64,000 nucleotides of DNA from contig OZ237748.1 in assembly GCA_965178125.1 (NCBI GenBank), positions 744,001 through 808,000 of the forward strand. Direction: 5' to 3'. This DNA is from Bilabrum cf. latius. Its lineage: Eukaryota; Bigyra: Bicosoecida; Bigyra; Bicosoecida. Positions 31,310 to 42,071 of the stretch are shown piece by piece. The position numbers were made by a program, and so were the translations under genes. The notes below the pieces were generated by a model, which made no database searches, was not told the DNA's origin, and saw nothing but the letters and a program-made list of their open reading frames with translations. Position 1 is the stretch's first letter. Each line of letters starts with the position of its first letter.

Positions 31310-34300
31310 GACCAGCTCATTGCCCAGGCTTCGGATATGCAGTTGCTCGTGGCAGCGACGTCCCTGGTATGCCTGGCCTCTTGCTCTGGGCCGCCATCGC
31401 GCCGTCGGCCTTGACATGGTCGCATCTGCCCGAGCTGCTCCTTGCCCATGAATGGGCTTCGGATATGCAGTTGCTCGTGGCAGCGACGTCCCTGGTGTGC
31501 CTGGCCTCTTGCTCTGGGCCGCCATCGCGCCGTCGGCCTGGACATGGTCGCACTTGCCCGAGCTGCTCCTTGCCCATGAATGGGCTTCGGATATGCAGTT
31601 GCTCGTGGCAGCGACGTCCGTGGTGTGCCTGGCCTCTTGCTCTGGGCCGCCATCGCGCCGTCGGCCTTGACATGGTCGCAATTGCCCGAGCTGCTCCTTG
31701 CCCATAAATGGGCTTCGGATATGCAGTTGCTCGTGGCAGCGACGTCCCTGGTGTGCCTGGCCTCTTGCTCTGGGCCGCCATCGCGCCGTCGGCCTTGACA
31801 TGGTCGCACTTGCCCGAGCTGCACCTTGCCCATGAATGGGCTTCGGATATGCAGTTGCACGTGGCAGCGACGTCCCTGGTGGGCTTCGCCACTGGCTGAG
31901 GGCCGCCATCGGTTACTCGGCCTTGACATGGTCGCAATCGCCCGAGCTGCTCCTTGCCCATGAATGGGCTTCGGATATGCAGTTGCTCGTGGCAGCGACG
32001 TCCCTGGTGTGCCTGGCCTCTTGCTCTGGGCCGCCATCGCGCCGTCGGCCTTGACATGGTCGCAATTGCCCGAGCTGCTCCTTGCCCATGAATGGGCTTC
32101 GGATATGCAGTTGCTCGTGGCAGCGACGTCCCTGGTGTGCCTGGCCTCTTGCTCTGGGCCGCCATCGCGCCGTCGGCCTGGACATGGTCGCAATCGCCCG
32201 AGCTGCTCCTTGCCCATGAATGGGCTTCGGATATGCAGTTGCTCGTGGCAGCGACGTCCCTGGTGTGCCTGGCCTCTTGCTCTGGGCCGCCATCGCCCCG
32301 TCGGCCTTGACATGGTCGCATCTGCCCGAGCTGCTCCTTGCCCATGAATGGGCTTCGGATATGCAATTGCTCGTGGCAGCGACGTGCCTGGTGTGCCTGG
32401 CCTCTTGCTCTGGGCCGCCATCGGTCATTCTGATTGGACATAGTCGCACTTGCCCGAGCTGCACCTTGCCCATGAATGGGCTTCGGATATGCAGTTGCTC
32501 GTGGCAGCGACGTCCGTGGTGTGCTTCGGCACTTGCTCTGGGCCGCCATCGGTCATTCTGATTGGACATGGTCGCACTTGCCCGAGCTGCTCCTTGTCCA
32601 TGAATGGGCTTCGGATATGCAGTTGCTCGTGGCAGCGACGTCCCTGGTGTGCTTCGCCTCCTGCTCGCGGCCGCCATCGCGCCGTCGGCCTTGACATGGT
32701 CGCATCTGCCTGAGCTGCTCCTTGCCCATGAATGGGCTTCGGATATGCAGTTGCTCGTGGCAGCGACGTCCGTGGTGTGCCTGGCCTCTTGCTCTGGGCC
32801 GCCATCGCGCCGTCGGCCTTGACATGGTCGCAATTGCCCGAGCTGCTCCTTGCCCATAAATGGGCTTCGGATATGCAGTTGCTCGTGGCAGCGACGTCCC
32901 TGGTGTGCCTGGCCTCTTGCTCTGGGCCGCCATCGCCCCGTCGGCCTTGACATGGTCGCAATCGCCCGAGCTGCTCCTTGCCCATGAATGGGCTTCGGAT
33001 ATGCAATTGCTCGTGGCAGCGACGTGCCTGGTGTGCCTGGCCTCTTGCTCGCGGCCGCCATCGGTCATTCTGATTGGACATAGTCGCACTTGCCCGAGCT
33101 GCTCCTTGCCCATGAATGGGCTTCGGATATGCAGTTGCTCGTGGCAGCGACGTCCGTGGTGTGCCTGGCCTCTTGCTCTGGGCCGCCATCGCGCCGTCGG
33201 CCTGGACATGGTCGCAATTGCCCGAGCTGCTCCTTGCCCATGAATGGGCTTCGGATATGCAGTTGCTCGTGGCAGCGACGCCCGTGGTGTGCTTCGCCTC
33301 CTGCTCGCGGCCGCCATCGGTCATTCTGATTGGACATGGTCGCAATTGCCCGAGCTGCTCCTTGCCCATGAATGGGCTTCGGATATGCAGTTGCTCGTGG
33401 CAGCGACGTCCGTGGTGTGCCTGGCCTCTTGCTCTGGGCCGCCATCGCGCCGTCGGCCTGGACATGGTCGCAATCGCCCGAGCTGCTCCTTGCCCATGAA
33501 TGGGCTTCGGATATGCAGTTGCTCGTGGCAGCGACGTCCCTGGTGTGCCTGGCCTCTTGCTCTGGGCCGCCATCGCGCCGTCGGCCTTGACATGGTCGCA
33601 TCTGCCCGAGCTGCTCCTTGCCCATGAATGGGCTTCGGATATGCAGTTGCTCGTGGCAGCGACCTCCCTGGTGTGCCTGGCCTCTTGCTCTGGGCCGCCA
33701 TCGCCCCGTCGGCCTTGACATGGTCGCATCTGCCCGAGCTGCTCCTTGCCCATGAATGGGCTTCGGATATGCAGTTGCTCGTGGCAGCGACGCCCGTGGT
33801 GTGCTTCGCCTCCTGCTCGCGGCCGCCATCGGTCATTCTGATTGGACATGGTCGCAATTGCCCGAGCTGCTCCTTGCCCATGAATGGGCTTCGGATATGC
33901 AGTTGCTCGTGGCAGCGACGTCCCTGGTGTGCCTGGCCTCTTGCTCTGGGCCGCCATCGCGCCGTCGGCCTTGACATGGTCGCATCTGCCCGAGCTGCTC
34001 CTTGCCCACGTCTGGGCTTCGGATATGCAGTTGCTCGTGGCAGCGACGCCCGTGGTGTGCTTCGGCACTTGCTCGCGCCGCCATCGGTCATTCTGATTGG
34101 ACATGGTCGCACTTGCCCGAGCTGCTCCTTGTCCATGAATGGGCTTCGGATATGCAGTTGCTCGTGGCAGCGACGTCCCTGGTGTGCCTGGCCTCTTGCT
34201 CTGGGCCGCCATCGCGCCGTCGGCCTTGACATGGTCGCATCTGCCCGAGCTGCTCCTTGCCCACGTCTGGGCTTCGGATATGCAGTTGCTCGTGGCAGCG

Positions 34301-35790
34301 ACGCCCGTGGTGTGCTTCGGCACTTGCTCGCGCCGCCATCGGTCATTCTGATTGAACATGGTCGCATCTGCCCGAGCTGCTCCTTGCCCATGAATGGGCT
34401 TCGGATATACAGCTGCTCGTGGCAGCGCCTTTCGTGGTGTGCTTATCCACTTGCTATTTGCCGTCATGGTTCAATTAGCTTGGGCATGATCGCATCTGCC
34501 CGAGCTGAATCCTGCCCACGTAAGGGCTTCGGATTTGCAGTTGATCGCGGCAGCGCCGTTCGTGGTGTGCTTCGGCACTTGCTCTGGGCTGCCATAGCTC
34601 AGTTGGCCTGAACATTGTTGCATCTGCCTGAGCTGCTCCCTGCCCACGTCTGGGCTTCGGATATGCAGTTGCTCGTGGCAGCGCCTTTCGTGGTGTGCTT
34701 CGGCACTTGCTCTTTGCCGCCATGGCTCAGTTGGCCTGGACATGCTCGCACTTGCTCGAGCTGCTCCCTGCCCACGTAAGGGCTTCGGATTTGCAGTTGA
34801 TCGCGGCAGCGCCGTCCGTGGTGTGCTTCGGCACTTGCTCTTGGCCGTCATCGCTCAGTTGGCCTGGACATGGTCGCATTAGCCCGAGCGGCTCCCTGCC
34901 CACGTAAGGGCTTCGGATATACAGTTGCTCGTGGCAGCGATGTCCGTGGTGTGCTTATCCACTTGTTCTTGGCCGTCATGGCTCAATTAGCTTGGGCATG
35001 ATCGAAATTGCTCAAGCCGATTCCTGTCCACGTACGGGCTTCAGATATGCAGTTACTCGTGGCAGCGCCTTTCGTGGTGTGCTTATCCACTTGCTCTTGG
35101 CCGCCATGGCTCAGTTGGCCTGGACATGCTCGCACTTGCTCGAGCTGCTCCCTGCCCACGTAAGGGCTTCGGATATACAGCTGCTCGTGGCAGCGATGTC
35201 CGTGGTGTGCTTATCCACTTGCTCTTGGCCGTCATGGCTCAATTAGCTTGGGCATGATCGCATCTGCCCGAGCTGAATCCTGCCCACGTAAGGGCTTCGG
35301 ATTTGCAGTTGATCGCGGCAGCGCCGTCCGTGGTGTGCTTCGGCACTTGCTCTGGGCTGCTATAGCTCAGTTGGCCTGAACATGGTCGCATTAGCCCGAG
35401 CTGCTCCCTGCCCACGTCTGGGCTTCGGATATACAGTTGCTCGTGGCAGCGATGTTCGTGGTGTGCTTCGGCACTTGCTCTGGGCCGCCCTCTGTGAGTT
35501 GGCCCGGTCGTGCTCGCACTTGCTCGAGCTGCTCCCTGCCCGCATATGGGCTACGGATAAGTAGTTGTTTGTGGCAGCGATGTCCGTGGTGTGCTTAACC
35601 GCTTCCTCTTGTCCGCCATCGCTCAATTGGCCTGGGCATGATCGCATCTGCCCAATCTGATTCCTGCCCACGTAAGGGCTTCGGATTTGCAGTTGATCGC
35701 GGCAGCGACGTCCGTGGTGTGCTTCGGCACTTGCTCTGGGCTGCCATAGCTCAGTTGGCCCTGGCATTGTGGCATTGGCCAAGATCTGCA
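31310..35790 (+). repeat. 128-bp satellite array, about 35 copies
   Basis: The unit begins ATGGGCTTCGGATATGCAG and recurs every 128 bp from about 31324. Copies up to 34.4 kb are very similar. Those from 34.4 to 35.8 kb are more diverged, and a few units carry 1-bp length changes. Homogenised middle copies and older edge copies are typical of satellites. Stop-free frames of up to 680 codons on the minus strand come from the repeat itself. Confidence 0.97.
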
Positions 35791-36203
35791 ATTGGCGTTG
35801 ACCATCTGGTCTTTGTTATTATGGGAGTTTGGTTGGTTAGTGTCTATAGTTTAATGGACATTTCGTAGTAATACAGGTTTTGCAATAGTCTATGCCATCC
35901 TAGACGATTGTGGGAGATTCATATTGGGAGTTTGAATGAGAAGTTCTTCTAGGTTTGAGTGCAATCGTTTTGGGAGTTTGAGTGCAATCGTTTTGGATGG
36001 AGGGAAGAAGTAGCATTTCGGAATACAGCTTGGGATTTCGTGACACAACTTTGCATCGGTTTACCTACCAATGCATTGAGTGGCCGTGCACAGCACTGGG
36101 AGTTCACTTTGATACCTGGCCATACACACGCTTTCGACGTGGCATTACATACGGCAAAGGGCAATACCACGTCAGTGCAATACCCCACATGTGGGTAACG
36201 GCG
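35791..36203. other. Unique stretch before the inner element's B1
   Basis: Contains a small imperfect duplication of GGGAGTTTGAGTGCAATCG near 35940-35990 and no credible gene. Confidence 0.5.
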
Positions 36204-36492
36204 GGGCAAGCACTGACTGGCAGTGAATCGATACAGGGCTGTTGCTCCGCGCTGTTAGCGGTTGTAACCGCTTCGCCAAGACAATCCAAGTCTTGGCAGA
36301 GCCGTGAGGCATGGTGACTCGGCAACCCATACCAGGGCTGCCCGACCACTAGCACATGACCTGGAGATAGAGCCAGGTCGGTCACTAGACACACGCGTGT
36401 CTACAAAGGTGGCAATACGCCACCGCCCTGAGAGCCAAGCATCGTAGCGAGGACTGTAGACCAAGACGAAACAATCTCGCAGTGATAGATCC
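36204..36492 (+). repeat. Inner element B1 repeat
   Basis: 289 bp (GGGCAAGCACTGACTGG to GTGATAGATCC), repeated at 36865-37153 and abutting A2. Confidence 0.9.
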
Positions 36493-36742
36493 CGTCAGTT
36501 GTGTGCCGTAGGTACGGAGGCACGTTACGAAGTGATTTAGATCGGAGAGATTGTGTAGTATTGGTCGCAAGTCCGAGCGCAGATGTGAGGCTCTCACTTG
36601 TTCGGAATTTCGGTGGCACCTGTGTTCTACAGCTGTGCCCCGATATTCTCAGTAATAATTGTCATTATGTGGCAATACACACTGGGAAGACAGGCAGGGG
36701 CAGCTCCAGAGGAGGTGATTCCCACTGCTTGTTGTTTTGAAC
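36492..36742 (+). repeat. Inner element A2 repeat
   Basis: 251-bp copy of 27608-27858, sandwiched between B1 and a 122-bp spacer that precedes B2. Confidence 0.9.
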
Positions 36743-36864
36743 CCACCCACCATCCCCGCAGTTACTACCACTGCAGCGCTACTTCAGCAGTGCCTACTAT
36801 CGCATCCCATCGCCAGTCTTTTCATTCGTAACTCATCACATTTTACCCGCCCACCTTCCCCCTT

Positions 36865-37153
36865 GGGCAAGCACTGACTGGCAGTGAATCGATACAGGGC
36901 TGTTGCTCCGCGCTGTTAGCGGTTGTAACCGCTTCGCCAAGACAATCCAAGTCTTGGCAGAGCCGTGAGGCATGGTGACTCGGCAACCCATACCAGGGCT
37001 GCCCGACCACTAGCACATGACCTGGAGATAGAGCCAGGTCGGTCACTAGACACACGCGTGTCTACAAAGGTGGCAATACGCCACCGCCCTGAGAGCCAAG
37101 CATCGTAGCGAGGACTGTAGACCAAGACGAAACAATCTCGCAGTGATAGATCC
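36865..37153 (+). repeat. Inner element B2 repeat
   Basis: 289-bp copy of 36204-36492. It marks the right end of the nested element; RNase H coding sequence resumes directly after it. Confidence 0.9.
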
Positions 37154-39230
37154 TACGACAAAACCCACGACGCAAACAATGCACAGAGGCGGAGTTGTCA
37201 CACCGCACAAGCAACACATGTCCCCGCAGTTCGTTCTTCCAATGATCACACAGGATCTCAATGCATCCGAGTTCGAGAGCCGAGATGTCGTTGGACAGTA
37301 GGCAGGTAGAATCCGGCCACGTGCCGTAGATGGCCTACGTGGCACCTGAGGGCCAGACCAAGTAGCCACCCCATCCATGCAGCGATGCGTCCGTGAACAT
37401 CACTGGATCGCGTTCGGGATCGTGCTGTCGCGGGAACGAGCGGCCATCCTGGTGCAGCAGGGCATGTCGCCACCATCGCAGGGTCCTCTGAACCTCGGCT
37501 GGAACGGAGAGTACCGAGGCGTGCTCGTTGGCATGCAGCCACGAGAACAGAGGTCTGCAGCGCGGTTTGGCAGGCAGGATGGCTTCTGCCACGTAGCACA
37601 GCAGGCCCACCAGCGATTCTCCCGTTGACCGACGGATCCCAGCCTGGGTGGCCCCCAAGATGCCGTCAATGAGCCCGACCGCCTTCGTGACCTTGGACGG
37701 CTGCACGTACACCTTGAACTCATCCAGCGCTACCGTGTACCCTAGGAAATCGAACCGAGGCCCCGGGGTGCCCACTTCCAGTGCTTTCGACTCGCTGACT
37801 TGGAGGCCCACTCGCGCAGCATCATGCACGAACTACATGGCCAAGTGATCAATCCGCGCCAACGGTGCCACTAAACCAAAATCATCCACGAAGGTCGACG
37901 TTGCAGTCGTGGGCCGCACAGGATCGAAATTCCAGCGCTCCTCAAAGGCGTCACCGAAGCAAGTCGTCGCCGTGGTGACGTGACCAGGGCTGCTCTTGTT
38001 GCCCATGCCGAGGCGCGTGCCGAGCAGCACCATGTCGCCGATGCGCAATTGCTGATACGGAATGTCACCAACAGCCAGCGGGAACTGCCAGAAGGCCTTG
38101 CTGAGGTCAATTGTCAGGCCCGCCAGGGGCTCGGAGGTGTGCTGCGAGATGCGCACGGCCTTGCGCATCAGCTCGCCGATCGATGCCATCGGGGCACTCG
38201 TCCAGCGCTCGTATTCGACTGCCACGTTGGCCCCCAACAGGGTGCCCGCCCGCTTGTCCGATGCATCCACCAAGAGCCGATAGTCGCCAACCTTCTTCTT
38301 AGGGATCGCAACCACCGCGCTTACCGGGGTGCTCGGTGCAGATGACGCTGCGATGGCCAACCTACGCGACTCACGCAGGCTGGCTCCCAGCTCGCAGTGC
38401 ACTGCAGCCGCAGCCTCAGTCGGGATGGAGTTTGTCGGCAGCTTGACCTGCTGCTGGACAGCTGCTGTGCGGCCCATCGGGAAACCGTGGGCAAATCCAC
38501 ACAGCGTCCGCTCAGCCGGTGACATGGCCTTCCAGTCCTTGGCTCGGAAGGTACGAGGCGGGCACGCTGCACGCAGGTACGTAGCCCACTGCACCTGCTT
38601 CGCTCTGGTGGCGCGTGCTGCTTCGGGGTCGCCCGTGAGCACCATGGGGTCCGCTGTCAGGTGGGCCACCAGTCGCTGGTGCTGTCTACCAAGCGCTGGC
38701 GGTGCCTCTTTGGCACGACTGCGCCCCTCCGCATCCTGCAGGGATCGCATCCAGGCTGCCCACGTTTGCGATGGCGCAGCTGAGTCATCCCAACTGCTAG
38801 GAACCCACGGTTCCACTGGCACGACAGACGAGGCGGATAGCCATTCGGCCCAGTCAGAAGTGCCCCACGTATTTCCTTGGCTTGAGCCCAGCAGCTCGTC
38901 CTCCTCCGATGGAGAACTGCTCAGATCTGAACTCACGCCCTACCTCTCCGAGCTCCAGGCTCGGAGGACCCAACCACTGCCCCCGGCAGTGGGATCCACC
39001 AAGGCGTGGGATTGATTGTTCCCGATGCCTCGATGTAGCACCTGACACGCTGCGAAGGACAGCAGGGGCCGCTTACGGTCCACTACTGGCTTGCAGAGCT
39101 GCCAGTCAGGGTCACCTTGGCCCTGGTCGCGCACCCGTGGCGTAGGGGTGCGTGGCCGAAGCCTCGGTAACGCTGCTGACGTAGTCGATGCTGCAGGGTA
39201 GCTGACACGGATCTCCTGGGCCGCATGCAC
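37154..39230 (-). pseudogene. Reverse transcriptase-RNase H, interrupted
   Basis: With TAG as Gln (38940, 37833 and 37335) one frame runs from an ATG at 39230 into the border of the nested element. RT motifs in order: AIPKKKVGDYRLLVDAS, LTIDLSKAFWQFPL (first catalytic Asp), GMGNKSSPG, and TFVDDFGL (the xxDD box as FVDD). A thumb-like FLGYTV segment follows. RNase H has FTDASLHGWGG (Asp), SALELGCIEIL (Glu) and VRCDNSASVHCLRRG (Asp); the last Asp is beyond the insert at about 27.5 kb. The protein would make element cDNA from RNA. The N-terminal 100 residues are low-complexity. It is broken only by the nested element. Confidence 0.85.
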
Positions 39231-39668
39231 TGCTGCTGCACCCTCCGCTGGTACTTCCCCGCTGACTTGACGATGACGTCGTGGCTACTGTAACCACCGC
39301 TGCCCAATTGCATTAGTGACCACGTCCTGCCGTCCGAAACTGCCGTCGTATACGTTCCGCTCCTCATTCAGCTGTTGAGTGTTCCCCGACCCAACTGTCC
39401 GTTGCTGAAGCCATCCCGAGAAGCCGGCCACCGAAGCGACCGGCGCACAATCCTACCCACGGAAGGACAGGTCCTGTTGTACCAGAGGTGAGAGAAGTCC
39501 TCTGGCACGGCCCCGCCTCCATTCCCGAACACAGCGTTTGAGCCCCTGCTCCAGGCGCCGTGCATGTAGTCGCCGGAGGCGGCGCCTCTCCTGCGTGTAG
39601 AGGCGCCGCCGTCTCCTTGAAGGCCTGCCCGGCCGCCACCTGCTGTGGCGGCACGGGCGTGCTGGCCT

Positions 39669-41750
39669 TCATGAGGAGCCCTGGGCGAGCTCGATGGTCT
39701 TCTCCAGTTGGGCCACTGCCGCCGCCGTTCCGAGTGCTTGGCCCTGTGGCGTGCTGCTCAGCAGTGCTGGTCCGATGCCGTGCGGGCCCTCTGGGCACAA
39801 GCACGCACGGATGACCTGCACTACGCGGCCAGGCTCCACGCCTTCGAGCGGGTCAGAGTCCTCAAGGTCATCGCCCTTGAGGTACGCCGTGATCAGCGTG
39901 TGCACCTGGTCCCTCGCCGCCATCATATCGGCCTGACTGTTGGTGCGAATCGCTGGCACTGCGATTCCCATCTTGCCCTGCGCGGTCAGCACGATGGCAG
40001 TGAACACGTCCTTCGCTGCTGCACGAGACGTCTGGAGCCCTGTGCCGAAGCTGCCGCCTGCAGTGCGCGCCAGAAGCTGCAGCTTCCACAGCTGCCTGCC
40101 CCAGGACGCCAGGGACTGCGTGATTGCTGTCGCACCGGCATGAAACTCCTCAACATCCGCCTCAGGCCTGTACGGCGACATCGACTGGGCCGGTGGGGTC
40201 GGCCAGGCAGGTCCTGACGTGGCGTACGTTTCCACCACTGCTGTAACCGCCCGTGCATATGCCCGCACCAGTGCGTAGGTGAACAGCGCGAACGGCCGAG
40301 GGTGCACCAAGTCCTCATGTCTGGGCACCGCGAGATCAGGAAATAGCGGATCATCGCTCTTGAGCTGGAGCAGGTCTGCCCAGCTCTTCTTGATGCGCTC
40401 GTCATCCCCGGTGATTGCCGAGGCCAAGATGCCTGCCGCCTTCGTAAGGTACTTGGAGGTAGCTGCCAACGACATCCGCGGGGGGCAGTCGCTGCTCGCC
40501 TGCAGTGCTGCAATCAGCTCCGCCTTCGCGATCTGAACGAACATCCCCCGGAACTCGGTGGCTTTGATTTGGCCTGGCCCGTGATCACGGAGTAACGAAG
40601 CGGGGACAAACGCAGACTACACCACATCAGACTACACCACACCACGCACCAAGGACTCACCCGGGTCAGCTGCACCCGCACCCGTGGCCGCCGGTAGCTT
40701 CCGCTCCTTGGCATGGCGCCTGACGAGTGCGACCACCTGGTGGAGAGCCGGCATCTCCAAGCCTGTTTCAGCTGCTCGCTGCTGCTCATGCGTCACCCGT
40801 TCGAGGAACGCGATCGCCAATATAATGGCGTGCTCTTGGCTCTGTGGTGCATGCTGCATGCGCCGTCCCAGCGCCCGCAGCTGCTTCGTCATGGCCCCAT
40901 CGAGGGCGCGGAGAGTGGAGTCCGCCTCCGGCCATCCGCCCGCTGCCAACAACGCAGCCTCTACGGCCATCGACAGACGCATCTGTTCGTCCTCGGTCTC
41001 CTTCAGGGCCTACTGCCGCTCAGCCGTCCAGGGATGCAGCCACGCTCGCACCGCAGCGCTCCACTCGCTGGGCACCGCCGCCAGGCCGCCAAGGCTCGCT
41101 GCAGGCCCGGGGCCACTGCCTGGAGCGTGTGCAAGGGATTGATCGCGGGGAATTGACCCCAGCGGCTGCCGGGCCGGTGCTCGGCCTGCCTGCCGCGGCC
41201 GGCTGCCGGCACGAGGCCCGGCACCGGCACCTGCTGGAGCTCCACCCACAGCTCCACCCGCAGCCCCTGCTGCCGGGGCGCTTGAGGTCGACACCGCGCT
41301 CCCGGCGTGCGCATGTGCGTAGGCATCCTCCGCCTTGCGAGACAGTACGAAGGTGTCCGAGTCCTGCGCCGTTGCGGTCGGCTCAGGAAGTTCAAGCCAG
41401 GATGCGAAGGACGGGAAGGAGTCAGGCAGAACCGTGGAATAGGGTTGTCCATGCACGCCCTTCATGGTGACCACCGCTGTCAACAAGTATCGAATCATTG
41501 ATTCAATTATCTGTGCGCGCTTCGGAGACCCACGCCGTACGCCTTTGATGGCCTCGTTCCACTGCGCCTCTAGCGCGAGGAGCCGCTCTGCGGTAAACCC
41601 ACACACTCCGGTCACCGATGCCCATTGCATTGGATCAGACAAGGCCCCAAAGCATGCCTCAAAAAGGAAAATAGCACGTTGAAAACCGGGTTCTTTCAAG
41701 GCCAATGTCGTGAAAATGCCACGCCAAAACTGCTGAAGCCGCGCCATCAC
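39669..41750 (-). CDS. Retrotransposon gag-like protein
   Basis: Joining two frames through TAG (Gln) codons at 41010, 40632 and 40617 gives 693 residues from MMARLQQFWRGIFTTLALK to TGA. The protein is mostly helical. It has a Pro/Ala/Gly-rich linker near residues 160-230 (AGAAGGAVGGAPAGAGAGP) and a second helical region starting MFVQIAKAELIAALQ. Its position before RT, directly after the A1 repeat, marks it as the structural gene of the element. No zinc knuckle is seen. A further frame overlaps its 3' end and continues toward RT. It would package element RNA. Confidence 0.7.
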
Positions 41751-41810
41751 GCCCTAGCGCTCCGGCTGAACTGTATCTGCACCCGCACCCGAAGACATGA
41801 GACCACAACA

Positions 41811-42071
41811 AAAAGAATTCAAGACGATCTGTCAGTCCTGAGCTCTTCCACCCCGAATGGAGGCGATTGACTGGAGAAATGCCAACCTCCACTCTTCGTG
41901 GCCTGCCTCTTCCGTTAATCAGATTACGATGTCTAACGCTACAATTCCTCTTCCCACCTACGGACAAGGTGTTGCGGCGTTCTCCTTCTTCGCAGAGCCA
42001 TCCTCATCGCACAGACGCTTATCATCTCATTTGACGTCAACAACGAATCAGACTCTGTCTCCTTAATACCA
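41811..42071 (-). repeat. Outer retrotransposon A1 repeat
   Basis: 261-bp copy of 25806-26066 at the 5' end of the element, about 60 bp before the gag start. The promoter would be expected here. Confidence 0.88.

Larger units (their letters stand above)
27608..37153 (+). mobile_element. Nested split-direct-repeat element carrying satellites
   Basis: A 9546-bp insert with A1 (27608-27858), internal DNA, B1 (36204-36492), A2 (36492-36742), a 122-bp spacer and B2 (36865-37153). The repeat logic equals that of Ngaro/PAT retrotransposons, but the repeats differ in sequence from the outer element and no gag, RT or recombinase frame is seen. The inside consists mainly of two tandem satellite arrays. 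It sits in the outer element's RNase H gene, whose left and right parts flank it. It is best read as a non-autonomous relative mobilised in trans. Confidence 0.75.
25644..42071 (-). mobile_element. Ngaro/PAT-type YR retrotransposon with nested insert
   Basis: On the minus strand the order is A1 (41811-42071), gag, RT-RNase H, tyrosine recombinase, B1 (26067-26211), A2 (25806-26066), B2 (25644-25788). This A1...B1-A2-B2 split direct repeat layout is the hallmark of Ngaro and PAT-like DIRS-order elements. Without the nested 9546-bp insert the element is about 6.9 kb, a normal size. The gag and RT genes contain TAG codons that must be Gln. The recombinase is frameshifted and RNase H is interrupted, so the copy is dead. 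Confidence 0.85.

Noticed and set aside
31282-34467. Stop-free minus-strand frames of 379-680 codons and many 72-codon plus frames
   Set aside because: They follow the 128-bp satellite period, exist in several frames at once and have no independent start or end signals.
36255-37125. Small frames in the inner element ends
   Set aside because: Identical copies arise because they lie in the B1/B2 and A2 repeats; no protein features.
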